64,000 bases of DNA from Streptomyces olivochromogenes (GTDB lineage: Bacteria > Actinomycetota > Actinomycetes > Streptomycetales > Streptomycetaceae). The stretch lies in NCBI RefSeq assembly GCF_001514115.1, contig NZ_KQ948451.1, forward strand, positions 95,669-159,668, given 5' to 3'. The position numbers were made by a program, and so were the translations under genes. The notes under the pieces are model-generated. The model was not told the origin of the DNA. It was given only the letters and a program-made list of their open reading frames with translations, and did no database searches. Numbering within the stretch: position 1 is the stretch's first letter; each line of letters begins with the position of its first letter. Below, in pieces: positions 52,714 through 61,067 of this stretch.

Positions 52714-53265
52714 ATGATTACTTCAGAGCAGCACGAGAAGCTGCGCGGCTGGTTCGCCGGCCGCCTGCCCGACGATCTCTTCGAGAGCCTGGTGGAGGTG
52801 ACGGTCGACCGGGAGGAGATCACCGTCGTCGGCCGTATCCCCGAGCCCGGGCTCGCCGAAGGCGCCTCGGACGCCGAGAAGGAGGCGGCCGCCCAGGCCC
52901 GTATCCAGGAATTCCGCGAGCGCACCCGCGACGACCGGGTCGCGGTGGCACGGGAAGCCGAGCACCGGTTCGGCAAGAAGGTCTCCTGGGGCGTGGAGTG
53001 CGGGGGCGAGCGCGCCCTGTTCACCCACATCGCCGCGCCCGTCATGACCCGGCTGCGCCAGCCCGAGCGCCAGGTCCTCGACACCCTCATCGCCGCCGGG
53101 GTCGCGCGCAGCCGCAGCGACGCCCTCGCCTGGTGCGTCCGCCTCGTCCAGCGTCACGCCGACGACTGGCTGACGGAACTGCGCGACTCGCTGGAACACG
53201 TGCAGCGGGTCCGGGCCCAGGGTCCGGACGCCACGCCGCGGGACGCCACACCTGACGAGGAGTGA
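52714..53265 (+). CDS. Conserved-looking protein of unknown function
   Basis: A 183-residue soluble protein I do not recognise. It has an acidic helical N-terminus (SEQHEKLRGWFAGRLPDDLF), a strand pair (LVEVTVDREEITVVGRI), a charged helix (EKEAAAQARIQEFRERTRDD) and a C-terminal helical part reading APVMTRLRQPERQVLDTLIAAGVARSRS, reminiscent of a ribbon-helix-helix-like segment (LDTLIAAGVARSRSDALAW). DNA binding is conceivable. The start ATG lies in a set of GTAAT/ATTAC repeats, with CGGAG 13 bases upstream. It precedes two F420-related genes. Confidence 0.75.
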   Translation: MITSEQHEKLRGWFAGRLPDDLFESLVEVTVDREEITVVGRIPEPGLAEGASDAEKEAAAQARIQEFRERTRDDRVAVAREAEHRFGKKVSWGVECGGERALFTHIAAPVMTRLRQPERQVLDTLIAAGVARSRSDALAWCVRLVQRHADDWLTELRDSLEHVQRVRAQGPDATPRDATPDEE

Positions 53266-53315
53266 CCTCCCGCGTCACACTGGCAGCAACAGCCGACAAG
53301 ACGAGGTGGTCGCGG

Positions 53316-54143
53316 ATGAAGTTCGGAGTGTCGACGTTCATCACCGACGAGGGCATCGGCCCCAGGGCCCTGGGTCCCGCTCTGGAAGAGCGCGGGTTCG
53401 ACACGCTGCTGCTGGCCGAGCACTCGCACATCCCGGTGAACCGGGAGACGCCGTATCCGGGCGGCGGCGAACTGCCCCGCGTCTACTACCGCACGCTCGA
53501 TCCGTTCGTGGCGCTCGCCGCCGCTGCCTCCGTGACCCGGGACCTGCTCCTGGGCACGGGGATCGCTCTGGTGGTCCAGCGCGATCCGATCACCACCGCG
53601 AAGGAGATCGCCTCCCTCGACCTGATCTCCGGCGGCCGTGCCGTGTTCGGTGTCGGCGCCGGCTGGAACCGGGAGGAGATGCGCAACCACGGCACGGATC
53701 CGGCCTCCCGCGGCCGGCTGATGGACGAACGCATTCGCGCCATGATCGAACTGTGGACGAAGGACGAGGCCGAGTTCCACGGCGACTTCGTCGACTTCGC
53801 ACCGGTCTACGCCTGGCCCAAGCCGGTCCAGCGGCCGCACCCGCCCATCTGGGTCGGGGGCAACAGCGAGCGCACCTTCGCCCGCGTCGCCGAGTACGGA
53901 TCGGCGTGGCTCCCCAGTGCCGTACCGCCCAAGGAACTGGGCGCGCGCATCGAACAGATGCGCAAGACGGCCGGTGACCGGCCGGCCGTCGTGGTCTACG
54001 CGGGCGGGGACGACCGGGAGTCCCTCGACACCTACGCGGAACTCGGCGTCGACCGCGTGCTGCTGTATCTGCCGACCCAGCCGGAGGACGAGACACTGCG
54101 CACGCTCGACGAACTGGCCGAGGCCGTGTCCGCCCATCGCTGA
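53316..54143 (+). CDS. LLM-class F420-dependent oxidoreductase
   Basis: A 275-residue luciferase-like barrel enzyme. Features: MKFGVSTFITDEGIGP, LLLAEHSHIPVNRETP, LLGTGIALVVQRDPITTAKEIASLD with the non-prolyl cis-peptide region, GGRAVFGVGAGWNREEMRNHG, and HPPIWVGGNSERTF. This is the F420-dependent subgroup (TIGR03619-like). It would reduce or oxidise a small organic substrate with coenzyme F420. The ATG at MKFGVST follows GAGGTGG; 18 upstream in-frame codons lack support. The next gene also encodes an F420-type enzyme. Confidence 0.92.
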   Translation: MKFGVSTFITDEGIGPRALGPALEERGFDTLLLAEHSHIPVNRETPYPGGGELPRVYYRTLDPFVALAAAASVTRDLLLGTGIALVVQRDPITTAKEIASLDLISGGRAVFGVGAGWNREEMRNHGTDPASRGRLMDERIRAMIELWTKDEAEFHGDFVDFAPVYAWPKPVQRPHPPIWVGGNSERTFARVAEYGSAWLPSAVPPKELGARIEQMRKTAGDRPAVVVYAGGDDRESLDTYAELGVDRVLLYLPTQPEDETLRTLDELAEAVSAHR

Positions 54144-54209
54144 CGCTTGCGGCCGCCGGGGATCGCGCGAGCTCGCCGCGTCCCCGCCACCGGGGAATCG
54201 GAGCTCACC

Positions 54210-54656
54210 GTGCCGGACATGGACGAGGAGGAGGCGCGCCGCCGGTTCGTGGCGGCACGGGTGGCGCGCCTGGCGACGGTGGACGCCGAGGGGCGCCCGC
54301 ACCTGGTGCCCCTCGTCTTCGCGGTGCGCGGCGGCGAGATCGTCACCGCCGTCGACCACAAACCCAAGAGATCGCGGCGGCTGCGGCGGCTGCGCAACAT
54401 CGCCGCCCACCCCGCCGTGTGCCTGCTCGTCGATGCCTACGACGAGGACTGGGAGCAGCTGTGGTGGGTACGGGCGGACGGCGACGCCCGGGTCCTGCCG
54501 CCCGGCACACAGGACGAGTACACGGCGGCGATCGGCCTGCTGCGCGAGAAGTACGCGCAGTACCGGCAGCGGCCGCCGGACGGCCCGGTGATCGCCGTCA
54601 CCGTCCACCGCTGGCACGGCTGGCGCGCCACACCGGAGCCCGGCCCGGAGCACTGA
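54210..54656 (+). CDS. PPOX-class F420-dependent oxidoreductase (TIGR03668-like)
   Basis: A 148-residue split-beta-barrel flavin/F420 protein. Landmarks are RRRFVAARVARLATVDAEG, PHLVPLVFAVRGGEIVTAVD, KPKRSRRLRRLRNIAAHP and DEDWEQLWWVRADG, with the C-terminal REKYAQYRQRPPDGPVI. The GTG (VPDMDEEE) is chosen because CGGAG lies six bases upstream. Members reduce F420-linked substrates or bind flavins. It follows the LLM-class gene with a short gap and is likely co-transcribed. Confidence 0.9.
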   Translation: MPDMDEEEARRRFVAARVARLATVDAEGRPHLVPLVFAVRGGEIVTAVDHKPKRSRRLRRLRNIAAHPAVCLLVDAYDEDWEQLWWVRADGDARVLPPGTQDEYTAAIGLLREKYAQYRQRPPDGPVIAVTVHRWHGWRATPEPGPEH

Positions 54657-54900
54657 GCCGGCGCCGGGCACCTCCCCCGCCGGACAAACGCCGGACTGGA
54701 CGAATGCTCCACCCCGGGCGCGGAAGATGGATGTTTTACCTTCTGGCGCAGGTCTCCGGCCCGGCCTTAGCGTCGGCAGACCTACCAAGGACGGCATCGG
54801 CCGCCGCACACCCCCGCGGCGACAACGGGGCCTTCCTCCCCTCGCGCCACCACGCGCTCCACCGCCCGCTTCCGGGTACAGGCACTTCGCTGGAGCACCC

Positions 54901-56484
54901 TTGTCCGAGAACTCCCCCGCCACGTCGTCGCCGTCTCTCACCGAGGTGGAGACCTACGGCGTCGAGCGCATCCCCGACGCGGACCGCACCGCGTCGCCGC
55001 TCGACCTGTTCAGAGTCGCCTTCGGCGGTGCGAACACCTTCTCCACCTGCGTCCTCGGGGCCTTCCCCATCCTCTTCGGCCTCTCCTTCTGGCAGGGGCT
55101 CGCGGCCACCCTCCTCGGAGTCGTCGTCGGGGCGCTGATCCTGTGCCCGATGGCGATGTTCGGCCCGGTCAACGGCACCAACAACGCGGTCGCCTCCTCC
55201 GCGCACCTCGGTGTGCACGGCCGGGTCGTCGGCTCGTTCCTGTCGCTGCTCACGGCCGTGGCGTTCTTCTCGATCTCGGTGTGGAGCTCCGGCGACGCCC
55301 TGGTCGGCGGCGCGCACCGGCTGTTCGGCCTGGAGCGCAGCAACCTGTCGTACGTGGTCGCGTACGCGCTCTTCGGCTGCCTGGTGCTCGCGGTGTGCGT
55401 GTACGGGTTCCGGTTCATGCTGTTCGTGAACAAGATCGCGGTGACCTCGGCGACCGTGCTGTTCCTGCTCGGCGCGATCGCCTTCGCGGGTGACTTCGAT
55501 CCCTCGTACGCCGGTGTCTTCACGGCCTCGGCCGACTCGGCGACGCAGGCGCTGTTCTGGCCCTCCTTCATCGGCTCGGCACTGATCGTGCTGTCGAACC
55601 CGGTGTCCTTCGGCGCGTTCCTCGGCGACTGGTCGCGTTACATCCCGGCGAACGCGCCGCGCCGCAAGGTCGTCGGTGCCGCGTTCCTGTCCCAGATCGC
55701 CACCCTGCTGCCGTTCGTCTTCGGGCTCGCGACCGCGAGCATCATCGCGACCAAGGCGCCGAAGTACGTCGACCCTGCGGCCCCCGACTTCGTCGGCGGC
55801 CTGCTGGCCATCTCGCCGAGCTGGTTCTTCCTGCCGGTGTGTCTGCTCGCCCTGATCGGCGGCATGTCGACCGGCACGACGTCGCTGTACGGCACCGGGC
55901 TCGACTTCTCGTCGGTGTTCCCGCGGCTGTCCCGGGTCCAGGCGACGATCCTGGTCGGAGTCCTGTCGATCGCGTTCATCTTCATCGGCCGCTTCGGCTT
56001 CGACCTGGTGCAGTCCATCTCGACGTTCGCCACGATGATCATCACCTGCACCACGCCCTGGATGGTCGTGATGATCCTCGGGTTCTACACCCGGCGCGGC
56101 TGGTACGACCCGGACGCGCTCCAGGTCTTCAACCGCCGTCAGCGCGGCGGCCGCTACTGGTTCACGCACGGCTGGAACTGGCGGGGCATGACGGCCTGGT
56201 GGGTGGCCGCGGTGGTCGGTGTGCTGTTCACCAACATCCCCGGCCAGTTCGTCGGACCGCTGGGCGACCTGGCGAACGGCATCGACATCAGCCTGCCGCT
56301 GTCGCTGGCCGTCGCCGCCGTGCTGTATCTGGCGATGCTGCGACTGTTCCCCGAGCCGCGGGCGGTGTACGGGCCCGAGGGCCCGCGGCTGGCCCGTACC
56401 GTCGACGTGCCGGTGCCGCCGATCACCGGTCCCGGTGCGGAGACCGAGGGCGCGCCCGCGGTTCTCGCCGTCGACGGCAGTTGA
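54901..56484 (+). CDS. NCS1-family nucleobase:cation symporter
   Basis: A 527-residue permease with about 12 helices. NCS1 hallmarks are GVERIPDADRTASPLDLFRV before helix 1, FGGANTFSTCVLGAFPILFG, AMFGPVNGTNNAV, SNPVSFGAFLGDWSRYIP and TGTTSLYGTGLDFSS. It imports purines, cytosine, uracil, hydantoins or related heterocycles by cation symport. The TTG start is supported by TGGAG five bases upstream. It lies 78 bases ahead of a cyclase gene on the same strand, so the substrate may be opened by that hydrolase. Confidence 0.93.
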   Translation: MSENSPATSSPSLTEVETYGVERIPDADRTASPLDLFRVAFGGANTFSTCVLGAFPILFGLSFWQGLAATLLGVVVGALILCPMAMFGPVNGTNNAVASSAHLGVHGRVVGSFLSLLTAVAFFSISVWSSGDALVGGAHRLFGLERSNLSYVVAYALFGCLVLAVCVYGFRFMLFVNKIAVTSATVLFLLGAIAFAGDFDPSYAGVFTASADSATQALFWPSFIGSALIVLSNPVSFGAFLGDWSRYIPANAPRRKVVGAAFLSQIATLLPFVFGLATASIIATKAPKYVDPAAPDFVGGLLAISPSWFFLPVCLLALIGGMSTGTTSLYGTGLDFSSVFPRLSRVQATILVGVLSIAFIFIGRFGFDLVQSISTFATMIITCTTPWMVVMILGFYTRRGWYDPDALQVFNRRQRGGRYWFTHGWNWRGMTAWWVAAVVGVLFTNIPGQFVGPLGDLANGIDISLPLSLAVAAVLYLAMLRLFPEPRAVYGPEGPRLARTVDVPVPPITGPGAETEGAPAVLAVDGS

Positions 56485-56521
56485 CGCGCCGATGGAGAAC
56501 TGAGAACTGGTCGACGAGCTG

Positions 56522-56563
56522 ATGGAGCACAGGCTCATGGAGAACTGGCTGGTGGAGGACTGA
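56522..56563 (+). other. Mini-ORF with duplicated start-region sequence before the cyclase gene
   Basis: A 13-codon frame (MEHRLMENWLVED) ends in TGATG, sharing its last A with the cyclase start. The region contains three or four imperfect copies of ATGGAGARCTGGCT, the last being the true cyclase start (MESWL). It looks like duplications of the 5' end of the cyclase gene that now form a coupled leader. Confidence 0.4.
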
Positions 56564-57231
56564 TGGAGAGCTGGCTCGACCTGTCCGTGCCCGTGGTCAC
56601 CGGGATGCCCGTCTATCCCGGTGATCCGGAGGTGGAGGTCTCCAGGGCGTTGCGGGTCGCCGAGCACGGGGTGAACGTCCTTCGGCTGCACATGGGGTCG
56701 CAGTCCGGTACGCATGTCGACGCCCCGTACCACGTGGACGAGGCGTGGCCCACGCTGGACGATCTGCCGCTGGAGCGGTTCGCGGGGCCGGCGGTCGTCG
56801 CCGACGTCCGTGGGCTGCCGGCGCGGGCGCCGATCACTCCCGACCTGCTCGCCCCTGCCCTCGGTCTGCTGCGGCCCGGTTCGGTCCTGCTGCTGGCCAC
56901 CGGGTGGTCGCGGTACTGGGGAACCGAGGACTACCTGGCCCATCCCTGGCTCACGCCCGAGGCGGCGGAGGCCGTGGTCGCGGCGGGTGTCCTCACCGTC
57001 GGGATCGACGCGCTGAGCGTCGATCCGACCGGTCCCGTGGATCTGCCCTCCCACCGTGTGCTGTGCGGAGCGGGGGGTGTGATCGCCGAGAACCTGACCG
57101 GGCTCGGAGCCGTCGCGGACGCGCAGGCCGCGGGGTGTTCGGCAGAGGTGTTCCTGTTCCCCATGCGCCTCGCCGGGGCCGACGGGGGCCCGGTCCGGGC
57201 GACGGCCCGCATCACGCCCCGCGCGCGGTAG
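56563..57231 (+). CDS. Metal-dependent cyclase / kynurenine-formamidase-like hydrolase
   Basis: A 222-residue enzyme of the cyclase family (Pfam 04199). The metal-binding signature HxGTHxDxPxH appears as MGSQSGTHVDAPYHVDE (first position Gln-Ser in place of the usual His spacing), with LDLSVPVVTGMPVYPGDPEV at the N-terminus and VGIDALSVDP and DLPSHRVLCGAGGVIAENL at the C-terminus. Relatives open amide or lactam bonds such as N-formylkynurenine or isatin. The neighbouring NCS1 permease suggests a heterocyclic substrate. ATG start overlaps a mini-ORF. Confidence 0.9.
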   Translation: MESWLDLSVPVVTGMPVYPGDPEVEVSRALRVAEHGVNVLRLHMGSQSGTHVDAPYHVDEAWPTLDDLPLERFAGPAVVADVRGLPARAPITPDLLAPALGLLRPGSVLLLATGWSRYWGTEDYLAHPWLTPEAAEAVVAAGVLTVGIDALSVDPTGPVDLPSHRVLCGAGGVIAENLTGLGAVADAQAAGCSAEVFLFPMRLAGADGGPVRATARITPRAR

Positions 57232-57550
57232 CCCCTACCCGGGAGAGTCCCTACCTGGGGTGTGTTCGTCGGGTGCGGGCGGGTGGGGGGCTGGTCGCGC
57301 AGTTCCCCGCGCCCCTCAGACGGGGCTTCGCCCCGGATCCCGGCCCGCCCGGATTCGTCTGGCTGCGGGCCGGTGGGGGCCGTGCGCGCAGTTCCCCGCG
57401 CCCCTGAAAGCCTCGGCCCGGTCGGCGTTGAGGGCGCAGCCCCCCGGGGTCGGGGTTGAAGGGGCAGAGCCCCTGGGGATGATGGGGGTCCCCCCTGCTC
57501 GAGCGAAGCCGAGAGCTTGGGGGAGGGTAGGGGCGGCGGGGGCGAGGAGG
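57232..57550. repeat. Streptomyces-type intergenic repeats
   Basis: The gap holds two copies of GCGCAGTTCCCCGCGCCCCT about 90 bases apart and, further on, a GGGTCCCCC...GAGCGAAGCCGAGAG...GGGGGA element able to form a hairpin. Both are widespread in Streptomyces intergenic DNA, commonly at gene ends. No gene is seen. They presumably end transcription of the cyclase and of the convergent pucR gene. Confidence 0.85.
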
Positions 57551-58729
57551 TTACGGTCTGATCGTGCGGGCGATGTCCAGGGTGAGGCGTTGCCAGGGGT
57601 CGCGGGGATCACGGGACGTCAGGGCGTGGATGCGCCGCAGGCGGTAGCGCAGGGACTGCGCGTGCAGATGCAGCACCCGCGCGGCGGCGTTCGCCGAGCC
57701 GGCGTCGATGTACGCGGTCAGCGCCTCCATGAGATGCCGTTGCCCCGGTTCGGTGAGCGGCCCGAGAACGAGGCGGGCGACCTGGTCCGGCGCGGCGGCC
57801 GGATGCCCGCCGAGCAGCGCGAGGACATGCGCGTCGGCGTCCGTGAGGACACGCCCCGGCCGGTGCGCGTGGGCGGGCGCCGTGTCGAGGGCGTCGGCGG
57901 CGAGCCGATGCGCCACGGCGACCCGGTCCAGGCTCTCCCCGGTGATCGCACAGCCCCGCCAGGACCGCGCGCCCAGCACCGTCCCCGCCCTGGCGGCAGC
58001 CGCACCCGGCAGCAGCAGGACGGCACGAGAGCCACGTACCGTCGCGGTCGAGGCGACCTCGTCGCCCGGAACGGCCAACGCGTCGAGCAGTCCCGCCGCC
58101 GCGTCGAGCGCCATGTCGGGGCGCTCCGCGCCCACCGGCTCGGCCACCAACAGACAGTAAGGGTCCGGGAGTTGGACCCCCAGCCGGGCCGACCGGTCGC
58201 TCAGCGCACCCACCGAGGCGTGCCGCCCGGCGATCAGGTCGTCGAGCAGCAGCCGCAGTGCCCGGTCACGGTCCGCCGCGAGGTCCTCGTCGGTGGCGGC
58301 GTACGCCGTGGTCATCTCCTCGGAGAGGGTGTCGAGCGCGGTCAGCAGCATCCGGGCGAGAGCGAAGGCGTCCGCGGCGGCGAGCCGGGGCGCGCGGGCC
58401 GCGATCTCGTCGGTGAGGACGGTCGCCGCCACCCGGTAGGCCCGCAACACCGCCTGCACGGGCCGCCCGTCCGCCGCGCGGGCCGCCGCGATGCCTCGAA
58501 AGCGCCGCAGGTCCGACGGTTCGAGGGCGCCGTCGGTGACCCACAGGTGGAGGAGCCGCTCCAGGCCCCAGGCCGCGATGGCCCGTACCTCCGGCAGCCG
58601 GCTGTCGTCGAGCGCGGCGTACACCGGGACCTGTTCGTGGACCGCCGAGACGATCGCCGCCACGACGCGCGGATCGGCGACCATCTCCTGCCGGACGTGT
58701 TCTCTGGCGGCAACGGGCTGACTTGTCAC
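57551..58729 (-). CDS. PucR-family transcriptional regulator
   Basis: A 392-residue regulator. The C-terminal PucR helix-turn-helix is YIDAGSANAAARVLHLHAQSLRYRLRRI, followed by DPWQRLTLDIARTI; a GGDEF-like degenerate linker domain lies between residues 160 and 290, and a helical RsbRD-like sensory domain before it. PucR proteins activate purine or nitrogen-catabolic genes. The start is uncertain: the GTG chosen (VTSQPVAAREHV) has no good ribosome site, and a GTG 12 codons upstream is possible. It is divergent from the FMN oxidase gene by about 110 bases. Confidence 0.9.
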   Translation of the reverse strand: MTSQPVAAREHVRQEMVADPRVVAAIVSAVHEQVPVYAALDDSRLPEVRAIAAWGLERLLHLWVTDGALEPSDLRRFRGIAAARAADGRPVQAVLRAYRVAATVLTDEIAARAPRLAAADAFALARMLLTALDTLSEEMTTAYAATDEDLAADRDRALRLLLDDLIAGRHASVGALSDRSARLGVQLPDPYCLLVAEPVGAERPDMALDAAAGLLDALAVPGDEVASTATVRGSRAVLLLPGAAAARAGTVLGARSWRGCAITGESLDRVAVAHRLAADALDTAPAHAHRPGRVLTDADAHVLALLGGHPAAAPDQVARLVLGPLTEPGQRHLMEALTAYIDAGSANAAARVLHLHAQSLRYRLRRIHALTSRDPRDPWQRLTLDIARTIRP

Positions 58730-58842
58730 AGGGTGATGATCCCAGCCGCGCGATGTGCGCACCACGGTGGACGGCCCTTGTCACCTTCGCAAGGATCGAC
58801 GGCGTACAGCGCGGTCTCAGGGACGAGAGGCGGGACGTACGG

Positions 58843-60012
58843 ATGGCTAAGCATTGGGCCGACTTCCAGTACGAGATCTATCTGAACGGAATGACGGGCG
58901 CCGTACCGCGGCTGCCCACCGATCTGACCCGGCTGGAGGAGCTCACCGAGCAGCGGCTCGGGCCCGGTCCGGTCGGCTACGTGGCGGGCAGCGCGGGCAA
59001 CGGGAGCACCGCCCGGGCCAACCGGGCCGCCCTCGACCGGCGCCGGATCGTGCCGCGCATGCTGCGCGACGTACACGAACGCGACCTGTCCGTCGAGGTG
59101 TTGGGGCGCCCCCTGCCCGCGCCGCTGGCGCTCGCGCCCGTGGGCGTGCTGTCGATCATGCATCCGGACGCGGAGTCCGCCGCCGCGCGGGCCGCCGCGG
59201 CGCAGGGCGTCCCGTACATCCTGTCCTCGGCCTCCAGCACGCCCATGGAGCAGGTCGCGGAGGCGATGGGCGGGGCGGAGCGCTGGTTCCAGCTGTACTG
59301 GGCGAAGGACCGCGAGGTCACCCGGTCCTTCCTGGACCGGGCGAAGGCGGCCGGGTTCACCGCGCTGTTCGTCACTCTCGACACCCCGCTGCTGGCCTGG
59401 CGTCCGCGCGACCTCGACCAGGCGTATCTGCCGTTCCTGCACGGTGTGGGCACGGCGAACTACTTCTCCGACCCGGCGTTCCAGGCGGGTCTGGCCAAGC
59501 CGGTGCACGAGGACCCGAACGCGGCCGTGCTGCACTTCGTCGGCATGTTCGCGGACCCGGGCAAGACCTGGCCCGATCTCGCGTTCCTGCGGGAGAACTG
59601 GGACGGGCCGATCGTCCTCAAGGGCATCCTGCACCCGGACGACGCCCGACGCGCCGCCGACGCCGGGATGGACGGCGTGGTCGTCTCCAACCACGGCGGC
59701 CGGCAGGTGGCGGGGTCGGTGGCCGCGGCCGACGCGCTGCCACGGGTGGTCGAGGCGGTCGGCGAACGGCTGAGCGTCCTCTTCGACAGCGGCATCCGCA
59801 CCGGCGACGACATCTTCAAGGCGCTCGCGCTCGGCGCTCGCGCCGTGCTCGTCGGACGCCCGTACGCCTATGGGCTGGGCCTGGACGGACAGGCGGGCGT
59901 CGAACACGTCGTCCGCTGTCTGCTCGCCGAGTTCGACCTCACCCTCGCCCTGTCCGGGCACGCCCGCCCCGCCACCCTCGGCCCCGACGACCTGATCGAG
60001 GAATCCGCATGA
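58843..60012 (+). CDS. FMN-dependent 2-hydroxyacid oxidase / lactate 2-monooxygenase-like
   Basis: A 389-residue alpha/beta barrel flavoprotein. The N-terminal Tyr/Gly-rich GPVGYVAGSAGNGST, PLALAPVGVLSIMHPDAE, FQLYWAKDREVT, VTLDTPLLAWRPRD, KGILHPDDA and the catalytic/FMN segment SNHGGRQVAGS are present. The tail GVEHVVRCLLAEFDLTLALSGH is typical. It resembles lactate 2-monooxygenase more than glycolate oxidase (longer insertion around LPFLHGVGTANYF). It oxidises a 2-hydroxyacid to a 2-oxo acid or decarboxylated acid. It overlaps the dehydrogenase gene by four bases. Confidence 0.92.
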   Translation: MAKHWADFQYEIYLNGMTGAVPRLPTDLTRLEELTEQRLGPGPVGYVAGSAGNGSTARANRAALDRRRIVPRMLRDVHERDLSVEVLGRPLPAPLALAPVGVLSIMHPDAESAAARAAAAQGVPYILSSASSTPMEQVAEAMGGAERWFQLYWAKDREVTRSFLDRAKAAGFTALFVTLDTPLLAWRPRDLDQAYLPFLHGVGTANYFSDPAFQAGLAKPVHEDPNAAVLHFVGMFADPGKTWPDLAFLRENWDGPIVLKGILHPDDARRAADAGMDGVVVSNHGGRQVAGSVAAADALPRVVEAVGERLSVLFDSGIRTGDDIFKALALGARAVLVGRPYAYGLGLDGQAGVEHVVRCLLAEFDLTLALSGHARPATLGPDDLIEESA

Positions 60013-61046
60013 GCACGACCCACACGACCCACACGACTCACACGACCGACACGACCGACACGACGGTCACCGCGGCGGCGAAGAACGTTCTGGCCGTGGT
60101 CTCGGCCCACGTCGGCGGTCGCACCGCCGGTGCCGCGCTTGCCACCGTCTTCCCCGGCGAGGCCAAGGTCACCGTCGTGGAGACGACCGACGAGGACCCG
60201 GCCGCGCTGCGCGAGGCCCATGTCATCATCACGGGTCTCGGCCCGGTGACCGCCGAACACCTCGCCGCCGCACCGGACTTGGAACTGGTCCAGTGCGCGA
60301 GCCACGGTTTCGACTACGTCGACCTGGACGCCGCCCGCGCCAAGGGTGTGCCGGTGTGCAACATCGGCTCCAGCGGCGCCGAGAAGCAGAACGTGGCCGA
60401 GCAGACCTTCGCCCTCATGCTGGCCCTCGCCAAGCAGTTGATCCCGGCGCACACCGCGCTCGTCGACGCCGACTGGGCGCTGCCGAGGCTGCAGCGCTCC
60501 ATCACCGAACTGTCCGGCAAGACCCTCGGCGTCGTCGGGCTCGGCCACATCGGCGAGGAGGTCGCCCGGCGCGCGGTCGCGTTCGACATGAGCATCGTGT
60601 ACGCCGGTCCGCAGTCCGTCGGCACGGAGGCCGAGGCACGGCTCGGCGGTGCCCGTCATGTCGAACTCGACGAACTGCTGCGCACGTCGGACTACGTCAC
60701 GCTGCACGCCCCGCTCACCGAGGAGACCCGGCATCTGCTGAACGCCGAGCGGCTCGCGCTCCTCAAGCCGACCGCGTTCGTGGTCAACACCTCGCGGGGC
60801 GCCCTGATCGACCAGGACGCCCTCGCGGACGCGCTCGAGGCGGGCGCCCTGGCCGGGGCGGGCATCGACGTCTTCGACCCCGAACCGCCCACCGCGGCCC
60901 TGCGGTTGCTCAAGTCCCCGAACGTGGTGTTGTCGCCGCATGTCGCGGGCGTCACGCGCGAGACGCTCGTACGGATCGCGCTGGCGGCGGTCCAGAACGC
61001 CGCCGACTTCGTGGCGGGCAAGCCGCCCCGGGACGTGGTGTCCTAG
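60009..61046 (+). CDS. D-2-hydroxyacid dehydrogenase with Thr/His repeat N-terminus
   Basis: A 345-residue NAD(P)-dependent dehydrogenase. The Rossmann motif is GVVGLGHIGEEVARRA, catalytic Arg in NTSRGALID, Glu in DVFDPEPP and His in LSPHVAGVT. It starts in ATGA overlap with the oxidase gene. The first 20 residues are THTTHTTHTTDTTDTT, encoded by 9-bp tandem units, and are not part of the fold. The enzyme interconverts 2-oxo and D-2-hydroxy acids; with the oxidase it could form a two-step conversion of one metabolite. Confidence 0.92.
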   Translation: MSTTHTTHTTHTTDTTDTTVTAAAKNVLAVVSAHVGGRTAGAALATVFPGEAKVTVVETTDEDPAALREAHVIITGLGPVTAEHLAAAPDLELVQCASHGFDYVDLDAARAKGVPVCNIGSSGAEKQNVAEQTFALMLALAKQLIPAHTALVDADWALPRLQRSITELSGKTLGVVGLGHIGEEVARRAVAFDMSIVYAGPQSVGTEAEARLGGARHVELDELLRTSDYVTLHAPLTEETRHLLNAERLALLKPTAFVVNTSRGALIDQDALADALEAGALAGAGIDVFDPEPPTAALRLLKSPNVVLSPHVAGVTRETLVRIALAAVQNAADFVAGKPPRDVVS

Positions 61047-61067
61047 CCCTGCCGCCCGGCGCGCCCG

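Noticed and set aside
57232..57550. Remnant of an insertion sequence
   Set aside because: The repeats match the common dispersed Streptomyces intergenic elements; no transposase fragment or target duplication is visible.
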